From Streptomyces xanthophaeus (GTDB lineage: Bacteria > Actinomycetota > Actinomycetes > Streptomycetales > Streptomycetaceae): a stretch of 64,000 nt of DNA. The position numbers and the translations under genes were made by a program. Each line of letters starts with the position of its first letter. Positions within the stretch are counted from its first letter, which is position 1. The DNA lies in assembly GCF_030440515.1 (NCBI RefSeq), contig NZ_CP076543.1, forward strand, positions 2,666,001 to 2,730,000, read 5' to 3'. The notes beneath the pieces were generated by a model. It did not search any database. It saw only the letters and a list, made by a program, of their open reading frames with translations, and had not been told where the DNA came from. Shown piece after piece: positions 28,720 through 36,223 of this stretch.

Positions 28720-29502
28720 GTGGCAACAAGGGCGATCAATCAGATGACAATCACAGCTGATGCATCATTCGAAGTTCTGCCCTTCACCCGCACCTGCCGA
28801 CATATCTGGGAAGACGGCGACCATGTGCTCATCGGCGTGAGTCCCGGAAACAGCTATTTCAGCGCCGACCGCATCGCCGGCCTGGCCCGATGGGCCACGG
28901 CCCGGTTCGCACAGGTCGACTTCGTCTACGCGGACCTCCACGTGGACCGGATGTTCGCCGCCTTCGGGCACACCCGGGAGCACGCGGAGAGGCGCGCGGC
29001 GAAAGAGATCAAGGCGGTGCGCCGGCGGATCCTCAAGGGCGTGGCGGAATCAGAGCCTCCACAGACGGAAATCCGCGTTCGGGCACTTTCCGAATTCCAG
29101 TCGAACCCCGTCTACCAACTACTGCACCGACGTGTCCTGCATTTCCTGGAGACCGACGACGAATTCCGTAAGGGTTGCGAGGAAATGGCCCTGCATTTCG
29201 TCGGCTCCAAGTTGCCGGAAGGTGAATCGATCACGGCCGAGCAGTTGCGCGTCTGTTTCGATTACATGGCGGCCGAGCTGCCGTTCTTCGTGGACACCCC
29301 GAGCATTCTCGACGTGCCGTCCTCGGTGGCGGCCTACCACGTCAGGATGCCGCTGACCGATGTCCTGTTCGCACGCGGCGGGGGCCTGCGCGCGACCCGC
29401 AACCAGGCGTACGCCGTCGTACGGCCCGAGGCCACCGCGCCCGGGAACACCGCGGACCACGCACCGACCGGAAGGACCGCCGATGAGCGTCGAGCAGCTT
29501 GA
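28720..29502 (+). CDS. tRNA-dependent cyclodipeptide synthase (NYH subfamily)
   Basis: The 260-residue protein (GTG 28720; ATG 28744 is an alternative start) uses two aminoacyl-tRNAs to make a diketopiperazine. LIGVSPGNSYFS places the catalytic Ser at 41, where the first aminoacyl group is loaded. Tyr182 and Glu186 (DYMAAELP) match the AlbC catalytic pair, and Asn44, Tyr206 and His207 mark the NYH subfamily. The basic helix KEIKAVRRRILKG (95-107) suits tRNA binding. Positions equivalent to AlbC Leu185 and Leu200, which line the first pocket, are Phe189 and Ala204, so the product probably differs from AlbC's. It overlaps the downstream P450 gene by 20 bases. Residue equivalences are from memory of AlbC. 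Confidence 0.94.
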   Translation: MATRAINQMTITADASFEVLPFTRTCRHIWEDGDHVLIGVSPGNSYFSADRIAGLARWATARFAQVDFVYADLHVDRMFAAFGHTREHAERRAAKEIKAVRRRILKGVAESEPPQTEIRVRALSEFQSNPVYQLLHRRVLHFLETDDEFRKGCEEMALHFVGSKLPEGESITAEQLRVCFDYMAAELPFFVDTPSILDVPSSVAAYHVRMPLTDVLFARGGGLRATRNQAYAVVRPEATAPGNTADHAPTGRTADERRAA

Positions 29503-30721
29503 GGGCCCGGGGTCCGCGGAGCGGCCGCTCCTGGACTTCCCGCTCTCCCGGCGCGGTGACGTGCTCCCGCAGGAGTGCGCCTGGCTGCGCGAGAAGGCGC
29601 CGGTCGCCCGGGTCCGCACCCTCACCGGGGACCCGGCCTGGCTGGTGAGCAGCTACGCGCTGGCCAAGCAGGTGCTGGAGGACGAGCGCTTCAGCCTCAA
29701 GGACACGGCGAACGCCGGGGTCCCGCGCCAGTACGCGCTGACGATCCCGCCCGAGGTCGTCGACAACATGGGCAACATCAACAGTGCCGGACTGCGCAAC
29801 GCCGTGATGAAGGCGCTGAACCCCCGCCAGAAGGGGCTGCGGGACCTGCTGCGCGCCCGGGCCGGCGAGCTCGTCGACGCGCTCGTGGCGGAGGGCGGCC
29901 CGGTCGATCTCCGGGCGGGCTTCGCCGACCCGTTCTCGGCGGCGCTGCACTGCCAGGTGCTGGGGGTGCCGTTCGAGGACCGGCGCCGGCTGATGTCGGG
30001 CCTGGACGTCGCGTTCATGACCGCGCGCGAGCCGTTCGCCGACTCCGCCCTCAACTGGTACAAGGACGTGGGCTACTTCGCCGAGCGACTGAACGACCAG
30101 CTCGCGCTGGCCCCCGAGGAGCGTACGGGGCTCCTCGGCAGGTTCGCCGGGCTGAAGGAGGCGGACCCGGAGTCGGCGCACCTGACCGACGACATGTTCG
30201 CGACGGTCGCCGTCTCCCTCTTCGGTGCGGGCGCGGTCTCCACCTCCGCGTTCCTGACGCTCGCGGTGCTCGCGCTGCTCCAGCGGCCCGAGCTGATCGG
30301 GTACCTGCGCCGGCACCCGGAGCGCATGGCCGGGGCGGTGGAGGAACTGCTGCGCTGGAACCTGTCCGTCGGCGACGGCCTGCCGCGCATCGCCCTCGCG
30401 GACATCCGGGTCGGTGACGTGCTGGTGAAGGAGGGTGAGCTCGTCCTCGTCCTCCTGGAGGGGGCCAACTTCGACCCGGAGGCCTTCGAGCGTCCGGACG
30501 AGCTGGACCTGGAGCGCGAGAGCGCCAATCCCCACCTCGCCTTCGGCGCCGGCCGGCACTTCTGCCCGGCGTCCGCGCTGGGCCGGGCCCATGCCGAGAT
30601 CGCACTGGAGGTGCTGGTCGACCGGCTGCCCGGGCTGCGGCTCGCGGTGCCCTCCGAGAACCTCGTCTGGCGTACGGGCTTCATCAAGCGACTTCCGGAG
30701 CGTCTTCCGGTCGCCTGGTAG
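29483..30721 (+). CDS. Cytochrome P450, CYP121-like, partner of the cyclodipeptide synthase
   Basis: ATG 29483 (GGAAGGA upstream) lies inside the synthase 3' end and gives 412 residues. Heme motif AFGAGRHFCPA has Cys361; ExxR is E288-R291. The I-helix reads FGAGAVSTSAF, with Ser253 in place of the usual acid, as in CYP121 of Mycobacterium tuberculosis. Long runs such as GELVLVLLEGANFDPE, DGLPRIALADI and the C-terminal WRTGFIKRLPERLP also match CYP121 as remembered. CYP121 makes a C-C bond in cyclo(Tyr-Tyr). Asn191-Trp192 and Phe178 match its pocket, but the position of its substrate-contacting Arg386 is Lys402 and Gln385 is Ile401. An altered cyclodipeptide substrate or product is therefore possible. 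Confidence 0.93.
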   Translation: MSVEQLEGPGSAERPLLDFPLSRRGDVLPQECAWLREKAPVARVRTLTGDPAWLVSSYALAKQVLEDERFSLKDTANAGVPRQYALTIPPEVVDNMGNINSAGLRNAVMKALNPRQKGLRDLLRARAGELVDALVAEGGPVDLRAGFADPFSAALHCQVLGVPFEDRRRLMSGLDVAFMTAREPFADSALNWYKDVGYFAERLNDQLALAPEERTGLLGRFAGLKEADPESAHLTDDMFATVAVSLFGAGAVSTSAFLTLAVLALLQRPELIGYLRRHPERMAGAVEELLRWNLSVGDGLPRIALADIRVGDVLVKEGELVLVLLEGANFDPEAFERPDELDLERESANPHLAFGAGRHFCPASALGRAHAEIALEVLVDRLPGLRLAVPSENLVWRTGFIKRLPERLPVAW

Positions 30722-30743
30722 CCCGTGGTCCGGCGCATGGACC

Positions 30744-30782
30744 GCGGTGTCCCGGGAGCTGTGCGAGCTTCCGGGGCACCGC
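30744..30782. terminator. Bidirectional hairpin terminator after the P450 gene
   Basis: GCGGTG-CCCGG-AGCT on the left (30744-30760) pairs with AGCT-CCGGG-CACCGC on the right (30766-30782) with single-base bulges. It separates the P450 gene from the converging beta-propeller gene. Confidence 0.7.
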
Positions 30783-30801
30783 TGTGTCCGGCCCGACCGT
30801 C

Positions 30802-31989
30802 CTAGCGGAAGATGCCGGTGTGGCCGAGGGAGTAGCGGCCGGGCTGCGGGTACACGGCGAGTCCGTGCGGTCCGCCGCCCACCGGGATCCGGGCGATCTG
30901 CTTGCCGGTCTGCGTGTCGAGCGCGTAGACCTCGGAGTTGTAACGGCCCGACAGCCACAGCACCTTGCCGTCGGCGGAGACCCCGCCCATGTCGGGGCTG
31001 CCGCCGTCCGGCAGCGTCCACTTCTTGGTGAGCTTGTTCTCGGGGAAGTTGAAGACCGACACGGTGCCCTCACCCCGGTTGGAGACGTACATCTCCTTGG
31101 AGTCGCGGCTCACGTAGAGGCCGTGGCAGCCCTTCCCGGTGGGCAGCAGTTTGGGGGTCTCGAACTTGTCCCCGCTGAGCACCCACATGCCGTGCGCCAT
31201 CATGTCCGCGACGTAGAAGGTCTTCCCGTCCGGGGAGACCTTGACGTCCTGCGGCATCGCGCCCTCGAACGGCAGCTTCTGCTGGCCGACGACCTCCATG
31301 CGCTCGGTGTCGACCTTGAGGAGTTCGCCGGAGAACTCGCAGCTCACGATGAAGTAGCGCCCGTCGGCGGAGAAGTCCGCGTGGTTGACCCCATAGCAGG
31401 TCACGGGCACCGTCTTCACCCGGTCCATCGTGTGCGGGTCGCGGAAGACCAGCTCCTTGTCCATCGAGGCCATGACGATGGCGTACTTGCCGTTCGGCGT
31501 GAAGTACAGGTTGTACGGGTCGTGCACCTCGACCGGCTTTCCGGCCTCGCCGGTGGCCGGGTTGATCGGGGTGAGGGTGTGACCGCGGTTGTTGTTGACC
31601 CACAGGGTCTTCAGGTCCCAGGAGGGGACCACGTGCTGGGGCTGGACGCCGACCGGGATGGTGTCGATGACCTGGTAGGTCGCCGGGTCGATGACGGACA
31701 CCGTGTTGGAGTTGGTGTTCGGCACGTAGACGCGGGACGGGAAGTCCTTGACCACGGGGGAGAGCTTGTTCGGCCGGTCCGCGGCGTAGACGTCGTTCGG
31801 ATCGAGCACGGGCGGCATGCCGGGCAGGCCGGGCGGGACCGCCGGCGCGGCCTTGACGGGCTTGGCCGGGCCCTTGGTGCCGAGCGCCTCGGCGGGTCCC
31901 TTGCCGGCCGATCCACAGCCGGCCAGGGCGGCGAGGACCAGACCGGCCAGCAGCACGGTGGCCTTCCGGGGAAGGCGGGTGGTCTTCAT
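30802..31989 (-). CDS. YVTN-type beta-propeller lipoprotein
   Basis: The 395-residue protein has a signal ending in the lipobox LAALAGC (Cys near 25), so it should be anchored on the outer membrane face. After a Pro-rich linker there are about six to seven propeller blades of the YVTN/NHL kind (SRVYVPNTNSNTVSVIDPATYQVIDTIPVG; KEMYVSNRGEGTVSVFNFPE; EVYALDTQTGKQIARIPVGGGPHGLAVYP). Conserved His and Cys (VTCYGVNHADFS) lie mid-protein. No enzyme residues are evident; binding or scaffolding is likely. Its ATG overlaps the TGA of the deacetylase-like gene (ATGA), so the two are translationally coupled. Confidence 0.88.
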   Translation of the reverse strand: MKTTRLPRKATVLLAGLVLAALAGCGSAGKGPAEALGTKGPAKPVKAAPAVPPGLPGMPPVLDPNDVYAADRPNKLSPVVKDFPSRVYVPNTNSNTVSVIDPATYQVIDTIPVGVQPQHVVPSWDLKTLWVNNNRGHTLTPINPATGEAGKPVEVHDPYNLYFTPNGKYAIVMASMDKELVFRDPHTMDRVKTVPVTCYGVNHADFSADGRYFIVSCEFSGELLKVDTERMEVVGQQKLPFEGAMPQDVKVSPDGKTFYVADMMAHGMWVLSGDKFETPKLLPTGKGCHGLYVSRDSKEMYVSNRGEGTVSVFNFPENKLTKKWTLPDGGSPDMGGVSADGKVLWLSGRYNSEVYALDTQTGKQIARIPVGGGPHGLAVYPQPGRYSLGHTGIFR

Positions 31990-32789
31990 GGGGTCAGCAG
32001 CTCCGTGGTGGTCACCGCGCGCAGTTCGCGGCGCGCGAGTTCTTCGAGGAGGGGAGGCATCGCGTCGACCGTGTCCGCGTAGCCGAAGTGCAGGCTCACC
32101 ACCGATCCGGGCCGGATCGTCCCGGTGACGGTGCGGATGACGGCCGCGGCACCGGGCGAGGTGAAGTCGAGGGAGTCCACGTCGTACGAGAGGACGTGCG
32201 GGTAGCCCGCCCGCTGGGCCAGTTTCCGGACGAGAGGGGTCGCGTACTGGGTCTGGGAAGGCCGGAACCAGGTGCCGATGGAGCCGGTGAGCCGCTTGAG
32301 CCGCTGGGCGCAGCCGGTGATCTCGGCGTAGGCCTCCGCCTCGGGCATGCCGTTGATCGCGAGGTGGCGCTGGGTGTGGTTGCCGAGCTCGTGACCGCCG
32401 TCGAGGATGCGCCGGGCCAGCTCCGGGTGTGCGTCGAGCCAGGTTCCGATGGCCAGTACGGTGACCCGCGCGCCCCCCTTCTCGGCCGCGGCCAGCACCG
32501 CCCGGGCAATGGCGGGGTCCCCGTTGCCGTGGAACGTGAGGGCGACGCGGGGGCGGTCGCGCGGACCGTGGCCGATCTCGACGGGCTGCCCGGCGAACCG
32601 GCGCGGGGCGGCGGCCGGAGCCGCCTGTGCCGGGCGGGCCGGACCCGGCGGCGGCCCGGAGGGCGCGGTGGCGGGCCGCCCCGGTCCGCAGGCGGCGGTG
32701 AGGCCGGCCGCGGCGGCGCCGGCCGTCCCGAGAGCGGCCACGCGCAGGGCCGCACGCAGGGCCGCGCGGCGGCCTGATTGTGAGAGCAC
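31986..32789 (-). CDS. Polysaccharide deacetylase-fold lipoprotein with altered metal motif
   Basis: The 267-residue protein (GTG 32787-32789) has an Arg-containing signal and lipobox LTAAC (Cys34). The NodB-type fold is recognisable: motif 2 HELGNHTQRH (His138, His142), motif 3 WFRPSQTQY (Arg176), motif 4 SYDVDSLDF (Asp205) and motif 5 VVSLHFG (His234). Motif 1, normally TFDDG with the catalytic base and a metal-binding Asp, reads ALTFHGNGD (His87, Asp91). Activity may be altered or lost. It is the first gene of a two-gene unit with the beta-propeller lipoprotein, suggesting joint work on a surface or wall polymer. Confidence 0.85.
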   Translation of the reverse strand: MLSQSGRRAALRAALRVAALGTAGAAAAGLTAACGPGRPATAPSGPPPGPARPAQAAPAAAPRRFAGQPVEIGHGPRDRPRVALTFHGNGDPAIARAVLAAAEKGGARVTVLAIGTWLDAHPELARRILDGGHELGNHTQRHLAINGMPEAEAYAEITGCAQRLKRLTGSIGTWFRPSQTQYATPLVRKLAQRAGYPHVLSYDVDSLDFTSPGAAAVIRTVTGTIRPGSVVSLHFGYADTVDAMPPLLEELARRELRAVTTTELLTP

Positions 32790-33075
32790 CTGCCCATTTA
32801 AGGGGTGGATGACCCGGAAGGTAACGATTGACCCAATTCAAGACGGTCGTCAAAAGGGGCCAACCGGGTGGTCGGGTCGCTATGTGATCAACGATTTACA
32901 CAGAGCAGTCGATATTTATTCATGGATTGCGAGGTGAGTGGCTCACCTCACCTAGGATTTAGCTAGAAAGTCTTACTATTTGCCCACTTATGTCCAAGTA
33001 GGGACTTTTGGCGTTCGGGCCCTCGTCTGCCATAGTCGGAACCACGACTTCCCATTGACCCGAGCGAAGTCGCCA
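32790..33075. other. AT-rich regulatory region upstream of the deacetylase operon
   Basis: No gene is supported in this stretch. It has long AT-rich runs, unusual for the window, and must hold the promoter of the deacetylase/propeller pair on the minus strand. It contains a perfect 19-base palindrome (separate entry). Confidence 0.7.
32931..32949. promoter_or_regulatory. Perfect 19-base operator-like palindrome
   Basis: GAGGTGAG-TGG-CTCACCTC lies 142 bases upstream of the deacetylase gene start, with a further CACCTAG half-repeat beside it. The half-sites recall iron boxes (AGGTNAG), but spacing between them is three bases, not one. It is likely a repressor or activator site; the regulator is unknown. 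Confidence 0.55.
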
Positions 33076-33154
33076 CGCCGAGGATCACACCCCCTTAGAT
33101 CCTCGGCGCACCCACGAAGCCCCCACACCGCCCCACTCGGCGCACGGGGGCTTC
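33076..33154 (-). terminator. Two hairpins after the RsbW-like gene
   Basis: An 11-bp stem (33076-33086 with 33098-33108) and a 9-bp stem (33116-33124 with 33146-33154) lie just beyond the stop of the kinase-fold gene at 33184. Confidence 0.75.
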
Positions 33155-33183
33155 CGGCGTTCCGGGGACAGAGGCTCCAGGGG

Positions 33184-33696
33184 TCAGGCGTTCTGGCGGT
33201 CGGCGACCCGCATCTCGAACCAGGTGATCTTCCCGCGCGGCAGCAGGTCCGCTCCCCAGCGGTCGGACAGCTTGTCGACGAGGAAGAGACCCCGGCCGGT
33301 GGTGTCCATCTCGTGGACCGGCATCAGGCAGGGCAGCCCGCGCGAGGGATCGCGCACCTCCACCCGGATCCAGCCGCGGCGGCGCAGCATGCGTAAGCCG
33401 AAGGAGCGGGCCCCGGTGTGCCGGACCGCGTTGCCCACGAGCTCCGAGACCAGCAGGACGGCATGCTCGGCGATCTGCGGCGAGAGGCCCCAGAGGCGGA
33501 CCACCACGCACTGGGTGAGCCGGCGCGCGGTGCTCGCCGACTCCGGCATGGACGGCAGCGTCACTTCGGCCTCGGCCGGATTACCGTACAACTCCAGCGC
33601 TTTGAGGCCCTGTTCGTCCTCAACGGCCGCCGTGAGCCGTACCGCCGAAGCGCTCCCGCGCTGCCGCGGCTGTTCCACACCCTCCAGGCCCGCCAT
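33184..33696 (-). CDS. RsbW-like ATP-binding (HATPase) regulatory protein
   Basis: ATG 33694-33696 gives 170 residues (MAGLEGVEQPRQRG); the ribosome site is weak. The GHKL fold shows the N box ELVGNAVRHTG, G1 box DPSRGLPCL and G2 TGRGLFLVDKLSDRWG, without a histidine-kinase receiver part. An upstream helix SASTARRLTQCVVVRLWGLS is typical. This family is abundant in Streptomyces; some members are anti-sigma factors with Ser/Thr kinase activity. No partner sigma or anti-anti-sigma gene is nearby. A small divergent reading frame lies at 33782. Confidence 0.88.
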   Translation of the reverse strand: MAGLEGVEQPRQRGSASAVRLTAAVEDEQGLKALELYGNPAEAEVTLPSMPESASTARRLTQCVVVRLWGLSPQIAEHAVLLVSELVGNAVRHTGARSFGLRMLRRRGWIRVEVRDPSRGLPCLMPVHEMDTTGRGLFLVDKLSDRWGADLLPRGKITWFEMRVADRQNA

Positions 33697-33781
33697 GCAC
33701 CCATCATGGACGGCCGACCCGCCCTCCCGGGCCGTTCCACAGGAAAACACCCCCCGGATTCAACAACTCCAAGGGGGTGTT

Positions 33782-33886
33782 ATGTCATATGCGCGAGGCA
33801 ATCGGAGGACCTCGGCGCACACCTTGACCTGCGGTGACACGCCGCACGCCGGCGATCACAGCGAGTGGATCACTCGTTCTCCTTAA
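33782..33886 (+). CDS. Possible 34-residue peptide gene
   Basis: ATG 33782 follows AAGGGGG by four bases, an unusually strong ribosome site, and the frame ends at TAA 33884-33886. The peptide starts MSYARGNRRTSAHTLTCGDT and is polar and basic with one Cys. Third positions are mostly G/C, though less so than in neighbours. It is divergent from the RsbW-like gene, 85 bases away. It is not recognised as any family; it could be a regulator peptide or a chance frame. Confidence 0.3.
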   Translation: MSYARGNRRTSAHTLTCGDTPHAGDHSEWITRSP

Positions 33887-33950
33887 GGCTGTCTTAAGGC
33901 CTGGCTAATCCACCCACAGGGAGGACCAGGGTCCTCGGTCGAGGTTCGGC

Positions 33951-34718
33951 TCAGACGAACTTCGCCTTGCCCGGGCCCTCTTCGACGAAACTGCGCATCC
34001 CGCGCTCACGGTCCTCGGTCGCGAACAGGCCCGCGAACCAGTTGCGTTCGATGGTGAGACCGGTGTCGATGTCGGCCTCCAGACCCGCGTCCACGCACTC
34101 CTTGGCGGCGCGCAGCGCGATGGCCGGACCCTGCGCCAGCTTGGCGGCCCAGGCGTGCGCCTGCTCGTACACCTCGGCGGCGGGCACCACCCGGTCGACC
34201 AGGCCGAGGGTCAGCGCCTCGTCGGCCTTGACCATGCGCCCGGTGAAGATCAGGTCCTTGGCCCTGGACGGTCCGATCAGCCGGGACAGCCGCTGGGTGC
34301 CGCCCGCGCCCGGGATCAGGCCGAGCAGGATCTCGGGCTGGCCGAGCTTGGCGTTGTCGGCGGCGATCCGGTAGTCGGCGCACAGCGCGAGTTCGCACCC
34401 GCCGCCCAGCGCGTAGCCGGTGATGGCCGCGACGACGGGCTTGGGGATGCGGGCGACGGCGGTGAAGGCGTCCTGGAGCGCGCGGGACCGGGCGACCATC
34501 GCCGCGTGGTCCATCGTCTGCATCTCCTTGATGTCCGCGCCCGCCGCGAACACCTTCTCGCCGCCGTAGATGATGACCGCGCGGACGTCCGCCCGGTCGG
34601 TCGCCTCCACCGCGAGCTCGCGCAGCCGGTCCTGGGTGGCGATGTCCAGGGCGTTCATGGGCGGCCGGTCCAGGCGGATGGTGCCGACGCCTTCGGAGAC
34701 TTCGAGAGAGAGGGTCAT
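33951..34718 (-). CDS. Enoyl-CoA hydratase/isomerase family protein
   Basis: The 255-residue crotonase-fold protein hydrates trans-2-enoyl-CoA. The oxyanion-hole segments are present: VFAAGADIKEMQTMD near 52-66 and ITGYALGGGCELALCADYRIA near 99-119. The PEILLGLIPGAGGTQRLSRLIGPSRA stretch (about 128-153) holds the first catalytic Glu of the family and the Gly-rich turn; GLVDRVVPAAEVYEQA follows. It most likely acts in fatty-acid beta-oxidation. It stands alone, with the L,D-transpeptidase gene upstream on the same strand beyond a terminator. Confidence 0.93.
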   Translation of the reverse strand: MTLSLEVSEGVGTIRLDRPPMNALDIATQDRLRELAVEATDRADVRAVIIYGGEKVFAAGADIKEMQTMDHAAMVARSRALQDAFTAVARIPKPVVAAITGYALGGGCELALCADYRIAADNAKLGQPEILLGLIPGAGGTQRLSRLIGPSRAKDLIFTGRMVKADEALTLGLVDRVVPAAEVYEQAHAWAAKLAQGPAIALRAAKECVDAGLEADIDTGLTIERNWFAGLFATEDRERGMRSFVEEGPGKAKFV

Positions 34719-34750
34719 ACGGGCCAGGTTAGCGCCGGTTAACGCGAAGT

Positions 34751-34781
34751 GGCCCGGTGCTGTGGGTCACAGCACCGGGCC
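34751..34781 (-). terminator. Hairpin terminator after L,D-transpeptidase 1
   Basis: A perfect 14-bp stem (34751-34764 with 34768-34781) with a 3-base loop lies 20 bases beyond the transpeptidase stop. Confidence 0.85.
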
Positions 34782-34801
34782 CTCACCGCGTGGGCGGCGT
34801 A

Positions 34802-36043
34802 CTACTTGATCCACTCCGCCCACGGCATGTTCCAGCCGTTGAGGCCGTTGTCCGGGGCGATCTGCTTGTCCTTCGAGTTCTTCACGACGACCACGTCGCC
34901 GATCAGCGACTCGTTGAAGAACCAGGCCGCCGGCTCGTCGGGGTCGCCGCCGCCGCGCTCGTCACGCAGGCCCACGCAGCCGTGGCTGACGTTCGCCGAG
35001 CCGAAGGTGCCGGAGGAGGCCCAGTAGTTGCCGTGGACGAAGGTGCCGGAGTTCGACAGGCGCATGGCGTGCGGGACGTCGGCGATGTCGTACTCGCCGC
35101 CGAAGCCGACGGTCGCGCCGTTCATCCGGGTCACCTTGTACTTCTCGCTGATGACCATCTGTCCGTTGTACGTGGTCGTCGACGGGGCGCCCGCGGTGAT
35201 CGGGACGTTCTTGAGCACCTGGCCGTCACGGACGACCTCCATCTGCTTGGTGCTCGCGTCGACCGTGGAGACCTGCGAGCGGCCGACGGTGAAGGTGACC
35301 GTACGGGTCTGCTTGCCGTAGACGCCGGGGCGGCCTTCGACCCCGTCGAGGGCGAGCTTCACGGTGACCTTGGTGCCCGCGGCCCAGTAGTTCTCGGGGC
35401 GGAAGTCGAGGCGGTCGTTGCCGAACCAGTGGCCCTCGACCTGGACGGCCGGCTCGGCGGTGACGGTGATGGCCTTCTCGACGGCCTCGGGGTTGGTGAT
35501 CCCCCGGGTGAAGTTGATCGAGACCGGCATGCCCACGCCGACGGTGGCGCCGTCCTCGGGCGTGTAGTGGCCGACGAAGGTGTTCGTCGGGGTCAGGGTG
35601 GTGAAGGTGGTGTCCTTGGCGGACTCCCGGCCGGCCTCGTCCTTGGCGACCGCGTGCACCTTGTACTCGGTGGCGGAGGCCAGGTGGCGGGCCGGCTCCC
35701 AGCTCGCGCCGTCGTCGGCGAGCTTGCCCTCGACCGCGTTGCCCTTGGTGTCCGCCACGGTCACCGTACTGAGCTTGCCGCCCGTGCTCGATATCTTCAG
35801 GACGCCGCTGGTCGCGACCTCCTTCGCCCCGTCGTCGGGCTTGACGCTGACGACCGCCTTGGAGGCCTCGGTACCGGTCTTACCGCCACCCCCGGCGTTG
35901 TCGCCACCGCTGCCGCCGCCGTTGCCACCGCCACTGCCACTGCACGCGGTGGTGAACAGCAGCGCCGCCCCCAGCAGAAGGGCCGGCAGGCCGGTGCGGG
36001 CGCGGCCGCGTATCGGCTGCAGGTTCACTCGTGTTCTCCCCAT
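34802..36043 (-). CDS. L,D-transpeptidase lipoprotein 1 (Ig-like plus YkuD)
   Basis: ATG 36041-36043 gives 413 residues. The lipobox FTTAC puts the lipidated Cys at 34, followed by a Gly-rich linker. Two Ig-like domains (about 70-250; IRPW-type features such as HWFGNDRLDFRPENYW) precede the YkuD domain with SHGCVGLRD, where Cys356 is the nucleophile and the His is part of the site. It makes 3-3 crosslinks in peptidoglycan or exchanges D-amino acids outside the membrane. It is clearly paralogous to the gene at 38656, the two flanking the SpaA-type protein gene on the same strand. Confidence 0.95.
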   Translation of the reverse strand: MGRTRVNLQPIRGRARTGLPALLLGAALLFTTACSGSGGGNGGGSGGDNAGGGGKTGTEASKAVVSVKPDDGAKEVATSGVLKISSTGGKLSTVTVADTKGNAVEGKLADDGASWEPARHLASATEYKVHAVAKDEAGRESAKDTTFTTLTPTNTFVGHYTPEDGATVGVGMPVSINFTRGITNPEAVEKAITVTAEPAVQVEGHWFGNDRLDFRPENYWAAGTKVTVKLALDGVEGRPGVYGKQTRTVTFTVGRSQVSTVDASTKQMEVVRDGQVLKNVPITAGAPSTTTYNGQMVISEKYKVTRMNGATVGFGGEYDIADVPHAMRLSNSGTFVHGNYWASSGTFGSANVSHGCVGLRDERGGGDPDEPAAWFFNESLIGDVVVVKNSKDKQIAPDNGLNGWNMPWAEWIK

Positions 36044-36153
36044 GTCCCCCGCGCGCGGACTGTCGCGCGCTTGTTGACAGGTAATCACACGGAGAGATCA
36101 CGATGAGCCACGGTCTTGTCACCGTTCCGTCCCAACTGCCCGGAGAAGTGCCG

Positions 36154-36218
36154 CGGCGGCCGCCCCCGTGACCGGGGGCGGTGTAGGTGATCAGGCCAAT
36201 CCCGGGGGGCGGCCGCCG
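36154..36218 (-). terminator. Long hairpin after the SpaA-domain gene
   Basis: A 14-bp perfect stem (36154-36167 with 36205-36218) lies 6 bases beyond the gene's stop. A competing inner hairpin, 36161-36168 with 36173-36180, shares its left arm. Confidence 0.75.
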
Positions 36219-36223
36219 AGGGG

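Noticed and set aside
32931..32949. Canonical DmdR/IdeR iron box
   Set aside because: The half-sites fit, but the spacing is three bases rather than one, so it is reported only as an unassigned palindrome.
32980..33396. A plus-strand frame of 138 residues in the gap before the RsbW-like gene
   Set aside because: It crosses two hairpin terminators and the antisense of a clear gene, and shows no coding pattern.
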